NCBI RefSeq assembly: GCF_028610705.1
Contig: NZ_JAQQWT010000020.1
Span: 1-58,818, forward strand
DNA: 58,818 bases
Direction: 5' to 3'
Origin: Halalkalibacter alkalisediminis
Lineage (GTDB): Bacteria > Bacillota > Bacilli > Bacillales > Bacillaceae_D
Shown piece after piece: positions 31,859 through 41,323 of the stretch. The position numbers were made by a program, and so were the translations under genes. Under the pieces are notes generated by a model that was not told the origin of the DNA, did no database searches, and was given only the letters and a program-made list of their open reading frames with translations. Numbering within the stretch: position 1 is the first letter of the stretch; each line of letters begins with the position of its first letter.

Positions 31859-32211
31859 AACTTTTCTCCCCTCAATTCTTTTAGTTTAAGATTCCTCGGC
31901 ATGCCTATACTACAATTTCCTATTTAACTTAATGAAGTTTTTTTCATTTCTTTTTCAGACGCTTTTAATATTCGTTATTTAAAAATTGGGGTAACTTCAT
32001 TAAATTAAGTTGCAAATTTATCTTTGTAGTATTTATTACACCTTAAAATACTTACGTAATATTTATTACTACTTTAAAATCATATTACCATCGCCTCTCT
32101 TTTATGTAAACCCTTACTTTTAATTTTTTTGAGAATTTAGTTTCTTTTTAAAATAATGAAACGAAAAAAAGGTTGAAGGAAAAGCTTAAAAACGCTTTCC
32201 TTCAACCTTTT
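31859..32211. promoter_or_regulatory. Control region between rpiR and the aldolase gene
   Basis: Two inverted elements, AACTTAATGAAGTT (31926-31939) and AACTTCATTAAATTAAGTT (31993-32011), share the arms AACTT..AAGTT. Two direct copies of a sequence like GTATTTATTACxxxxTTAAAAT lie at 32029-32049 and 32059-32080. These are candidate operators for the RpiR regulator and the start of the catabolic operon; I could not settle the exact -10/-35. Confidence 0.55.
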
Positions 32212-32213
32212 TT
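32164..32213. terminator. Terminator after rpiR, usable from both sides
   Basis: GGTTGAAGGAAA and TTTCCTTCAACC flank a 12-base loop, with A-run before and T-run after, so it can stop transcription in both directions. It abuts the rpiR stop codon. Confidence 0.9.
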
Positions 32214-33078
32214 AATTATTATTGTAATGATAATTAATTTTAGTTAGTACTTCATTCACTTTATCTAGACGTGCTTTTGTCTTATCAGGATAATTTATAG
32301 CTATCGCACTTATTAGATAATCTGCGACAACCATGGAAGCAATTGGTGAATTATGAAAAGCTAAGCTTCCTGAGTTACAAGGTAGAACAATGTCTGAATA
32401 CTTAATTAAAGGAGAAGAATAGCTATCTGTAATCGCAATGATTTTGGCATTACGCTCCTTTGCTTGAGATACGAAATCAACAATCCTTCTGGCGTATCTT
32501 GGAAAGCTGGTTGCGATAATCAAATCATTTGAGTCTAGATTCAAATGCAAATCAACCCAATCACTTTGGTCTGCTACAATTAACTCGCAATTTCCTATTA
32601 ATCGATTTAACCCAAACGTTAAGTACTGTGCAACAGGTAAACCACTTTTCACACTTGTACAATAAACTCGATTAGAGGACATAACCATATCTAAGACACG
32701 CATTAATGTATCATTAGAAATAATTTCTTTTGTTTTATTTATGTTGCTAATTTGATTTTCCGCACAACGCGTCCACAAATCATTCTCGGAAACACCCTTT
32801 AAATTGGCCTCTAACCTTGTATGAGGCGCAGCTTGGTTCCGTAATAACTCTTGAAGTCCTTTTTGAAATTCTGTATAGCCCGTATAATTTAAGCTAAATG
32901 TAAGTCTCATAATAGTTGTCGTACTCGTACCAACTAAACCAGCTAACTGATCTACAGTTAAAAAGGCAACTTCCATTGGATTTTTAAGAATATAATCTGC
33001 AACTTTACGTTGGGAAGCTGTTAAATCTAATATTTTTTCTTTTAATTTTAATATTGGATCATCCATTTTTATCACCAT
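32212..33078 (-). CDS. RpiR/MurR-family transcriptional regulator
   Basis: 288 residues. An N-terminal helix-turn-helix (residues 20-80: SQRKVADYILKNP, TVDQLAGLVGTSTTTIMRL) is followed by a SIS domain (about 120-270: VYCTSVKSGLPVAQYL, LIIATSFPRYARRIVDF, AKIIAITDSYSSPL) that binds a phosphosugar or related metabolite. Start is ATG 33078 or 33066; the second has TGGTGAT upstream. It is upstream of the organic-acid cluster on the same strand and is the likely regulator. Confidence 0.92.
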   Translation of the reverse strand: MVIKMDDPILKLKEKILDLTASQRKVADYILKNPMEVAFLTVDQLAGLVGTSTTTIMRLTFSLNYTGYTEFQKGLQELLRNQAAPHTRLEANLKGVSENDLWTRCAENQISNINKTKEIISNDTLMRVLDMVMSSNRVYCTSVKSGLPVAQYLTFGLNRLIGNCELIVADQSDWVDLHLNLDSNDLIIATSFPRYARRIVDFVSQAKERNAKIIAITDSYSSPLIKYSDIVLPCNSGSLAFHNSPIASMVVADYLISAIAINYPDKTKARLDKVNEVLTKINYHYNNN

Positions 33079-33299
33079 TTTTCAATTTAAAATGTCTTAA
33101 ATTTAACGAACTTTTATAAAAGTGTATTAATTACTACATTGAAAATGTTAACACTAAAATATATAAATGTTAACTATAAATTGTTCCTTTAGAGGTTATA
33201 TTTTAATTTATTTAGTTAAAATCGTCTTCACTACCTTTATTCTTCCACTATCTATACAATGATTTACTCTACACCGATTTGGTCCAAATTTAGGTGAAT

Positions 33300-35084
<1,785 letters not shown>

Positions 35085-35109
35085 TTATATGTAGAGTCTC
35101 AAACTCAAA

Positions 35110-35394
35110 TTAGCTAATAACAGCAAGAATATCGCTTTCACGTAGAATTAAATATTCTTTTCCTTCAAACTTCACTTCAGTACCTGCATATTTTGAGAAG
35201 ATAATTGTATTTCCTTCACTCACTTCAAGAGCAACGCGCTCACCGTTTTCTGTCACACGACCAGAACCAACAGCAATCACTTTACCTTCTTGAGGTTTTT
35301 CTTTTGCAGAATCCGGTAATACAATTCCACTTGCAGTTTTTTCCTCTGATTCAACTAATTCAATGACAACACGATCACCTAACGGCTTTAACAA
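35110..35394 (-). CDS. groES: Co-chaperonin GroES
   Basis: 94 residues forming the lid of the GroEL cage. Sequence [20 protein letters not shown] is typical for Bacillaceae, as are [10 protein letters not shown] and [11 protein letters not shown] start at TTG 35394 (read as Met): AAGGAGG lies 9 bases upstream, whereas the in-frame GTG three codons earlier touches the Shine-Dalgarno itself. Confidence 0.96.
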   Translation of the reverse strand: MLKPLGDRVVIELVESEEKTASGIVLPDSAKEKPQEGKVIAVGSGRVTENGERVALEVSEGNTIIFSKYAGTEVKFEGKEYLILRESDILAVIS

Positions 35395-35432
35395 GGAAAA
35401 CACCCTCCTTCAAGTTCTATACATTTTTATTA

Positions 35433-35459
35433 TTAGCACTCGACTCTAACGAGTGCTAA
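35433..35459. promoter_or_regulatory. CIRCE operator (HrcA) of groESL
   Basis: TTAGCACTC (35433-35441), a 9-base spacer and GAGTGCTAA (35451-35459) give a perfect CIRCE inverted repeat. Confidence 0.98.
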
Positions 35460-35464
35460 CACAA

Positions 35465-35502
35465 TTATTATAATAATAATAACTGGATCTTTTTGCAAGT
35501 GT
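35465..35502 (-). promoter_or_regulatory. Sigma-A promoter of groESL
   Basis: On the minus strand a -35 like TTGCAA is followed after 17 bases by TATTAT (with TATAAT three bases later), and the CIRCE lies just downstream of it. Exact -10 choice is uncertain. Confidence 0.6.
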
Positions 35503-35784
35503 TTTGCAAAAAAAAATTACATTTGCAAAACGTTTACATTTTAATAATTAATTCGTTTTTATCTGGTACGTTTTATCGTAACTTACTTTCATATAATTTG
35601 CATTTCTAACATAACGTAGGAAGAACATGTCCAAATTCAAACCTTCATTATCATACCCAAACAGACGGGCTTTATGCATTAATTCGAGACTGACTCAAGG
35701 CTTTCCTTCTGCTTTTCTGGAATACTTATGTTAAAATATGTTGATGAAATTTTTACATTACCTCTAATAAAGGAGCTTTGTACA

Positions 35785-36510
35785 TTGAATAAACGTTATT
35801 GGTGGATTCTAATTACATATGCCATTATGCAACTGTCTGCTATTATAGGAATGCCTCTTTTAATATCACTTGGCGTTGAAATAGAGCGGATTCCTGGACT
35901 TTGGAGCATGTTCAGTTTTACAATTGGATTGGTCATTATTCTTCTTCTCCTAAGACCTGATATCAGAAATCGTCATGCTCGTTCTGAGCGTTCAACCAGA
36001 GGAGAAGCCCTTCGTTGGTCTGTTATTGGGGTTTTTCTAGTTTTTGCTGCTCAATATGCTGCGGCATTAATTGAAATGTTTGTACTCGGAATCGAACCAG
36101 GCTCTGAGAATACAGAAACCATTGTGCAATATGCGAAAGCATTTCCAGCCTTTATTATTGTTATTTCCGTTATTGGTCCGATTCTTGAAGAGATTGTGTT
36201 TCGCTTAGTCATTTTTGGAGCACTCTATAAAAGATTTGGTTTTTGGATTGCTGGCTTCGCTAGTTCCTTAGTATTTGCCGCTGTTCATATGGATTTCACA
36301 CACTTACTAGTATATACTGCGATGGGATTCGTCTTTGCCTTTTTGTATGTAAAAACAGGTAGGATTCTTGTTCCTATTATTGCCCATGTTGCCTTAAATC
36401 TTTTTGTCGCAATTGTCAATGTTTTACTTGCAGACAGACTCGAAGAAATATTAGAGCAACTTGAACAGATCCAACAATCAATCATCATCATAATTGGAGG
36501 GTTATTATGA
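35785..36510 (+). CDS. ydiL: CPBP-family intramembrane protease (YdiL type)
   Basis: 241-residue membrane protein with about 7-8 spans. The CPBP/Abi motifs are EEIVFR (motif 1, glutamates and Arg), FAAVHMDFTHLL (motif 2, His) and the HVALN stretch (His, Asn). I start at TTG 35785, preceded by AAAGGAG; an open frame extends 19 codons upstream without such a site. Same position beside groES as ydiL in B. subtilis. Family members are prenyl-protease-like or self-immunity proteins; the substrate is unknown. Confidence 0.9.
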   Translation: MNKRYWWILITYAIMQLSAIIGMPLLISLGVEIERIPGLWSMFSFTIGLVIILLLLRPDIRNRHARSERSTRGEALRWSVIGVFLVFAAQYAAALIEMFVLGIEPGSENTETIVQYAKAFPAFIIVISVIGPILEEIVFRLVIFGALYKRFGFWIAGFASSLVFAAVHMDFTHLLVYTAMGFVFAFLYVKTGRILVPIIAHVALNLFVAIVNVLLADRLEEILEQLEQIQQSIIIIIGGLL

Positions 36511-36725
36511 GAGCATCTCCCATTACAATGGCTCTCCTTTATTTTTCAATAGGGGTGTTACTCATCTTTTTTGCCATTCAAAACGTGAGTACCTCTGGTT
36601 GGAATTTTTGGAGCTATTTAATTGTATCTTTTGCAGCGATCGACTTCATGATTGCTTATCGCTTCTACCGCTTACGTCGAGTGATTAAGCAGCTACAAGA
36701 TCAAAATAAAAAGAAAAAAGACTAA
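36507..36725 (+). CDS. ydiK: Small membrane protein YdiK (DUF4305)
   Basis: 72 residues with two membrane segments (ALLYFSIGVLLIFFAIQ and WNFWSYLIVSFAAIDFMIA) and a basic tail. It overlaps the ydiL stop by four bases (ATGA), so the two are translationally coupled. Matches the ydiK-ydiL pair of B. subtilis. Function unknown. Confidence 0.85.
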   Translation: MRASPITMALLYFSIGVLLIFFAIQNVSTSGWNFWSYLIVSFAAIDFMIAYRFYRLRRVIKQLQDQNKKKKD

Positions 36726-36730
36726 TAATA

Positions 36731-36768
36731 AAGGCTGTCGTCCCATTCTATTGACGACAGCCTTTTCT
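36731..36768 (+). terminator. Terminator after ydiK
   Basis: AAGGCTGTCGTC (36731-36742) pairs perfectly with GACGACAGCCTT (36753-36764), followed by TTCTT. Confidence 0.92.
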
Positions 36769-36771
36769 TAT

Positions 36772-36996
36772 TTATGTTGTTTGACAAATTCCTTGAGTTG
36801 ATCTTCTTGGAAAGATGGATACATCGCAATCCATCCTACGTCAATCATCTTCTCCCCTTCGTCTGTTTCTATCTTCATTCTTCGTGGGACAACCACTGTT
36901 GTTGAATGGTTGCAGTACCTTCAGTAAAATTTTACCTGGTTTCATCACTTTCACCAACTTTTCCAAGCACAACATCTTCTACCCTTCGCCACAACA
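36772..36996 (-). pseudogene. Broken unknown gene between ydiK and the MFS gene
   Basis: Minus-strand frames join into protein-like segments: RVEDVVLGKVGESDET, then PGKILLKVLQPFNNS, then VVVPRRMKIETDEGEKMIDV and GWIAMYPSFQEDQLKEFVKQ with a stop before 36772. At least two frameshifts separate them. I do not recognise the family. It is a decayed gene rather than chance, because the pieces keep normal amino-acid usage and order. Confidence 0.5.
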
Positions 36997-37029
36997 AAGA
37001 AACCCGCAGTGAGATGTCGCTCACTGCGG
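36997..37029 (-). terminator. Terminator after the MFS gene
   Basis: On the minus strand CCGCAGTGAG and CTCACTGCGG form a 10-bp stem with a 6-base loop followed by GTTTCTTTG. Confidence 0.88.
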
Positions 37030-37056
37030 ATTAGCTTAGCATTCTTACCTACTCTT

Positions 37057-38469
37057 TTATCCTGCTGCCATTCGTTTTTCATCTTGGCGTGATGCTCGTT
37101 CTAAATAGAAAGCAGCTGGTATCGACAAGGCCGTTAATACGGTTATGACAAGGAATCCTTCGTTGATTGCTTGAATACTCGCTTCTTCGAATGAGTTCAT
37201 CGTGACCGCTAGTTGGCCTCTTCTCACTTCATAATAAATCGATACAAAGACGATACCTAGCGCTGAGCTCATCTGCCTAATTACATTATTCATGGCAGAT
37301 CCACGAGAGATCAAGTGACTAGGGATTGCGTTCATTCCCGTCGTCGTCGACGGCATACTGCAAAGACCCATCCCGATTCCTCTAACTGCCATCCAAATAA
37401 AGATGACAACAAGTGATGTTTCAATGGTCATAAACCCGAGTGGCAGAGTACCAATGGTCAAAATAATGAGACCGGATGAGATCACCCCTGTTGCTCCCCT
37501 TCGGTCAAGGATCCGACCACCGACACTCATGAAGACACCCGTTAAGAGAGCGGATGGTAAAAAGATAAGACCCGTCATGATCGGACCAAGACCATATACT
37601 TGCTGAATTAATAAGGGAATAAGAAAAATTCCAGCAAACAAACCAATCGACGAGATACTCGCAATCAACATACTGAACGTATATGCAGGAACGCGGAACA
37701 ACGTCAAATCTAATAATGGCTGCTTCACTTTACGTTCAATTTGTACAAATACGTACAAAAGGACAACTCCAATTACGACTAGAAGTAAATTTACTGGGTT
37801 GGTTAAATGCGCAAGCTCAGACATTCGGCCTAAAGCATACAAAACCGCTCCTACCCCTATGGTAATAGTTACGAAGCCATAGCGATCAAACGTTACATTT
37901 GGATTGGCTTTTGTCCTCGGCAAATATCGGAGGGCAAACCATAACCCAATTAAACCGAATGGAACATTGACTAGAAATAAGTATTTCCACTCCAGGGTTT
38001 CTAATATGAATCCGCCAAACGTCGGACCAATCGTTGGGGCCATCATCGCGGAGATCCCCCAAACCCCCGTGGCCAAGCCTCGTTCTTTACGAGGAAACGC
38101 CTCAAAAATAAGGGCCATCGATAATGGTATCATCACGCCACCACCAATACCCTGTAATCCTCGGAACACAATCAAAGAACTGAGATTCCAAGACATTGAA
38201 CCTAGAATCGAACCAATGATAAAAATAAATAATCCTATTACGTACAGCTTCTTTTTTCCAAAGCGATCTCCTAAATATCCAGTAACAGGTACCGTCATTC
38301 CCATCGTAACCATAAATATCGTAATGACCCAGCCTGTTGCAATCGCGTCAGCTTCAAATACATTCATTAGCTGTGGCACGGCTGGATTTAACATACTGTT
38401 ATTTAAAATCATCGTAAAAGACCCTAGTAATACCGCTACAACAACCAACCACTTTTCTGATACTTTCAT
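37057..38469 (-). CDS. MFS multidrug transporter, DHA2 (14-TM, EmrB/QacA) family
   Basis: 470 residues with about 14 membrane spans. Motifs: VTGYLGDRFGKKKLYVIG (MFS motif A), VFRGLQGIGGGVMIPLSMALI (motif C region), and ATGVWGISAMMAPTIGPTFGGFI typical for DHA2 exporters. The start is the ATG at 38469 after GTGAGTGAAG. Exports drugs or metabolites with protons; actual substrate unknown. It stands alone between ydiK and doxX and is not part of the B. subtilis order. Confidence 0.92.
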   Translation of the reverse strand: MKVSEKWLVVVAVLLGSFTMILNNSMLNPAVPQLMNVFEADAIATGWVITIFMVTMGMTVPVTGYLGDRFGKKKLYVIGLFIFIIGSILGSMSWNLSSLIVFRGLQGIGGGVMIPLSMALIFEAFPRKERGLATGVWGISAMMAPTIGPTFGGFILETLEWKYLFLVNVPFGLIGLWFALRYLPRTKANPNVTFDRYGFVTITIGVGAVLYALGRMSELAHLTNPVNLLLVVIGVVLLYVFVQIERKVKQPLLDLTLFRVPAYTFSMLIASISSIGLFAGIFLIPLLIQQVYGLGPIMTGLIFLPSALLTGVFMSVGGRILDRRGATGVISSGLIILTIGTLPLGFMTIETSLVVIFIWMAVRGIGMGLCSMPSTTTGMNAIPSHLISRGSAMNNVIRQMSSALGIVFVSIYYEVRRGQLAVTMNSFEEASIQAINEGFLVITVLTALSIPAAFYLERASRQDEKRMAAG

Positions 38470-38551
38470 TTTCTTCACTCACACCATTTCGCCAATCGAA
38501 ATAAATACCAAACTTATCATATCATGAAATGGCATCAGTCAACAAACGAGA

Positions 38552-38593
38552 AAACAAATCGAGGTCAACTCGTACCTCTCCTGAGTCAACCTC
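38552..38593 (-). terminator. Terminator after doxX
   Basis: GAGGTTGACTC and GAGTTGACCTC pair on the minus strand, followed by GATTTGTTTT. Twelve bases after the doxX stop codon. Confidence 0.75.
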
Positions 38594-38605
38594 TAATCAT
38601 TCTTA

Positions 38606-39142
38606 TTAGATGGCTTCTTTTAATTGATGTTTTACGTTCTTATCTTTTCCTTGATTAAGACGATTTTCGAATAACATTTGCTTCACATAAGGTAATACCC
38701 ATCTGTCTCCACCATATCTACCAGCATTTGCACCTGCTACAAGGATGAACATAGAGATTAAAATCATCCAAGGGTTAGTAGAAATAGTGCCTGCAAATAA
38801 GAATGACATATTCATGACAACTCCGAAGAATGCTGCGGCAGAGGTTAATACTCCTAAAATAAGTCCTAAACCAACTAATACCTCTCCCCATGCTACCATA
38901 AAGCTAATGATTTCAGAATTCGGAATTGCAAAGTTTTCAAGAAATGCAATATAATTTGGGTACAGAGCCGCTTCGCCTTTCATTACTGGATTGGCAACAG
39001 ACCCTTGTAAAAATCCTCCTGCATTAAACTCACCAGTTACTTTTCCCCAACCAGCAGTTAACCAAGACCAACCTAGATACACTCGTAAGAATAACCAAAC
39101 ACCTGCCATATATTTGTTTTCTCTAAAAAATTGACCAATCAT
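38606..39142 (-). CDS. DoxX-family membrane protein
   Basis: 178 residues with four spans: WLFLRVYLGWSWLTAGWGKV, ISFMVAWGEVLVGLGLILG, LTSAAAFFGVVMNMSFLFAG, and PWMILISMFILVAGANAGRYG. DoxX proteins include the small subunit of thiosulfate:quinone oxidoreductase and other redox membrane proteins; the activity here is unproven. Start ATG with AGGAGG. Three Rex operators upstream indicate that it is switched on when NADH builds up, for example at low oxygen. Confidence 0.9.
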   Translation of the reverse strand: MIGQFFRENKYMAGVWLFLRVYLGWSWLTAGWGKVTGEFNAGGFLQGSVANPVMKGEAALYPNYIAFLENFAIPNSEIISFMVAWGEVLVGLGLILGVLTSAAAFFGVVMNMSFLFAGTISTNPWMILISMFILVAGANAGRYGGDRWVLPYVKQMLFENRLNQGKDKNVKHQLKEAI

Positions 39143-39168
39143 GCTGACTCCTCCTTTTTTTATAAAGA

Positions 39169-39186
39169 TTGTTCAACGTTTCACAA
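39169..39186 (-). promoter_or_regulatory. Rex operator 1 upstream of doxX
   Basis: TTGTGAAACGTTGAACAA on the minus strand; fits the Rex consensus TTGTGAAnnnnTTCACAA with two deviations in the right half. Overlaps the leader 27 bases from the doxX start. Confidence 0.8.
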
Positions 39187-39190
39187 TTTA

Positions 39191-39208
39191 TTGTGAATGT
39201 TTTCACAA
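39191..39208 (-). promoter_or_regulatory. Rex operator 2 upstream of doxX
   Basis: TTGTGAAAACATTCACAA on the minus strand is a perfect Rex palindrome, 22 bases (two helical turns) from operator 1. Confidence 0.92.
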
Positions 39209-39276
39209 CCTTACTATACACATAGTATATGTCAGATCTCTTGATTTGACTATAGCAATCATAGAGTTGTCAAACT

Positions 39277-39294
39277 TTGTTCAATATTTCACAA
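39277..39294 (-). promoter_or_regulatory. Rex operator 3 upstream of doxX
   Basis: TTGTGAAATATTGAACAA on the minus strand shares the same deviating right half as operator 1. It lies 86 bases further upstream, so a looped or cooperative repression complex is possible. Confidence 0.8.
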
Positions 39295-39345
39295 TCCCTT
39301 CCCTATTTATTTACACTTGCGAGTGACTCTAATAGGAACTCCAAA

Positions 39346-39379
39346 TAAAAAAAAGATACAAACCATTTAAGTTTGTACC
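39346..39379 (-). terminator. Terminator after tatC
   Basis: GGTACAAAC and GTTTGTATC pair on the minus strand around TTAAATG, followed by eight Ts. Located 14 bases after the tatC stop. Confidence 0.92.
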
Positions 39380-39392
39380 TCCTATTATACGT

Positions 39393-40145
39393 CTACTTTT
39401 CCAATCCTGCTTCGCGCTCTTTTTCTGCCTTTTGTACTTTACGATAAGTGAGATAAGATACCCAAATACTAAATTCATATAAGAGCAACATCGGTACAGT
39501 CACCATTAAATGTGAAATGATTTCTGGTGGTGTAATAAAACCCGCAAGAACTAGTAAGACAAAGTAAGCAAATTTTCGAACTTGCGATAAGAAGCTTGGG
39601 GTAATGATCCCTAGTCGAGTTAGAAACATCACAACAACTGGCAACTGAAAGAGGATGCCAAACGGGAGTGTAATCTGAAACAAAAAGGAGAAGTATTCAT
39701 TGACTCCGTATTGCTCCGTTATTCCTAGACTGCCTGCTAGATTTCCCATAAATTGAATAATGTACGGAAATAAAATGAAATAGGCAAACGAAAGACCCGC
39801 TATAAATAAGATAAAAGCAAACGGAATATAAGCAAGCGTTGCTTTTTGTTCTTTCTCATGTAGCCCTGGTCTAATAAACGCCCAAAGTTGATACATGATC
39901 ACTGGAAATGTGAAGATAAAGCCGATCGAAACCGCAAATGTCATAAAAATTCGAATCGGATCCGTCATTTTAAAGGCATTCATCGGTAAGTCTTGTGCTG
40001 TTGGCGTGCTTTGTAAATACATGATTAGTGGTTTCGCTAAAAAAAAGCCGGCGATCAGTGCCACCGTGAAAAAGATGAGCGATATAACTATTCTTCGTCT
40101 CAGCTCCACAATATGCTCCATCACCGACATGTCTCTTTGTTCCAT
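39393..40145 (-). CDS. tatC: Sec-independent protein translocase TatC
   Basis: 250 residues with six membrane spans. Conserved N terminus with MEHIVELRRR (twin-arginine signal binding), YQLWAFIRPGLHEKEQ, and YFSFLFQITLPFGILFQLPV. Together with TatA it transports folded proteins with twin-arginine signals. Start ATG after GAAGGGTCTATAA. Same place as tatCY (ydiJ) in B. subtilis. Confidence 0.97.
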   Translation of the reverse strand: MEQRDMSVMEHIVELRRRIVISLIFFTVALIAGFFLAKPLIMYLQSTPTAQDLPMNAFKMTDPIRIFMTFAVSIGFIFTFPVIMYQLWAFIRPGLHEKEQKATLAYIPFAFILFIAGLSFAYFILFPYIIQFMGNLAGSLGITEQYGVNEYFSFLFQITLPFGILFQLPVVVMFLTRLGIITPSFLSQVRKFAYFVLLVLAGFITPPEIISHLMVTVPMLLLYEFSIWVSYLTYRKVQKAEKEREAGLEK

Positions 40146-40162
40146 TTATAGACCCTTCCTAC

Positions 40163-40342
40163 TTAGGCTTTGTCATTTTCTTTTTTCTTGTCTTCATCAT
40201 CATCTGCTAAGCCTTTTGTTGCTTGCTTGAATTCACGCAATGTGTTTCCAGCTGCTTTTCCTAGCTCTGGAAGTTTCTTTGGACCAAATATTAATAATGC
40301 AACTAGTGCAATAATGGCAATACTACCTGCTCCTAAACCCAT
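40163..40342 (-). CDS. tatA: Sec-independent protein translocase TatA
   Basis: 59 residues: one membrane helix (GSIAIIALVALLIFG), hinge PKKLPELGKAAG, amphipathic helix and acidic/basic tail. Start ATG 40342 lies 8 bases after AAGGAGG; an in-frame GTG three codons upstream would put the Shine-Dalgarno too close. It is 17 bases ahead of tatC. Confidence 0.96.
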   Translation of the reverse strand: MGLGAGSIAIIALVALLIFGPKKLPELGKAAGNTLREFKQATKGLADDDEDKKKENDKA

Positions 40343-40510
40343 AGGGAGCACCTCCTTGTCCGACTATTTGTTATTATAGAGCGTATTTCAAAAGATCGCA
40401 ATGGCCCCAGAGACTTCGTATCATAAAAGCACCCACTCTTAGAACGAAACAGCTCTGCGACTTGCTTCAAGCTTGTGCAAAGTGGAAAAAAACGACATTT
40501 GACCATGCCT

Positions 40511-41146
40511 TTACACAGGATAATGCTTCAAAAAATAAACCAATGACTGTAATTCAACAGACAAATCAATATGGTGAACTCGAACTTTTTCTGGTACATC
40601 TAGTCTAGCTGGTGTAAAGTTCAATATTCCTTGTATTCCTGCTTCTACTAATTGATCAGCAATTTTTTGTGCCGGAGCGGAAGGAACGGTTAAAATGGCT
40701 ACTGTTACTTCCGGGTCCATCTCTTCTTTCAGATTCTTTAAGTTATGAATCTGTACGCCACCCACTTCGCTTCCTATTTTATTCTCATCTACATCAAAAG
40801 CCATGACAATTTGTGTATTATTGTTTTTCGAAAAATTATAATGCAAAAAGGCCGTGCCTAAATTTCCGACACCCACAAGAATCACTTTTGTTAATTCATC
40901 CTGATCAAGCGTTTTACGAAAAAAGGATAGCAAATAATTGACATTATACCCATATCCTTTTTTTCCAAGCGCTCCAAAATAAGAAAAATCTCTTCGAATC
41001 GTAGCAGAATCCACTTTCACAGCCTCACTTAATTCTGTTGACGATACTCGTTGCTTGCCTGAGGCAGAGAGATTTTCTAGAAATCTATAGTAAAGTGGTA
41101 AACGCTTTGCTGTTGCTTGCGGAATCTTAGTTTGGTCATTTTTCAT
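40511..41146 (-). CDS. rex: Redox-sensing transcriptional repressor Rex
   Basis: 211 residues. The winged-helix domain (residues 1-80: [35 protein letters not shown]) is followed by a Rossmann domain with [18 protein letters not shown] that senses the NADH/NAD+ ratio. Rex represses fermentation and low-oxygen genes when NADH is low. An operator-like site overlaps its own promoter, and the adjacent doxX carries three sites. Same position as ydiH in B. subtilis. Confidence 0.97.
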   Translation of the reverse strand: MKNDQTKIPQATAKRLPLYYRFLENLSASGKQRVSSTELSEAVKVDSATIRRDFSYFGALGKKGYGYNVNYLLSFFRKTLDQDELTKVILVGVGNLGTAFLHYNFSKNNNTQIVMAFDVDENKIGSEVGGVQIHNLKNLKEEMDPEVTVAILTVPSAPAQKIADQLVEAGIQGILNFTPARLDVPEKVRVHHIDLSVELQSLVYFLKHYPV

Positions 41147-41198
41147 CGGATTGCCTCCCTTAACCGCCTGCCCTAGTTGGAGCTCTAAACGTACCTAT

Positions 41199-41226
41199 AT
41201 TGTACACTATTTCACAGAGTTTGTAA
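41199..41226 (-). promoter_or_regulatory. rex promoter with Rex operator-like site
   Basis: On the minus strand -35 TTACAA (41221-41226) and -10 TACAAT (41199-41204) are 16 bases apart. CTGTGAAATAGTGTACAA (41200-41217), close to the Rex consensus, lies across the spacer and -10, which suggests autorepression. Confidence 0.7.
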
Positions 41227-41323
41227 TCGTTTAACCTGAGTGTTCATGAAGTTGTTGAAAGCTCCAATCTGCGATACACTTAAACTAGATGAAACTGATT
41301 CTCTGCAGATAGGAAGGAAACCT

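Noticed and set aside
33260-33299. Third integrase tail (FGPNLGE) before repeat D
   Set aside because: Only about a dozen codons after a stop; too short to call.
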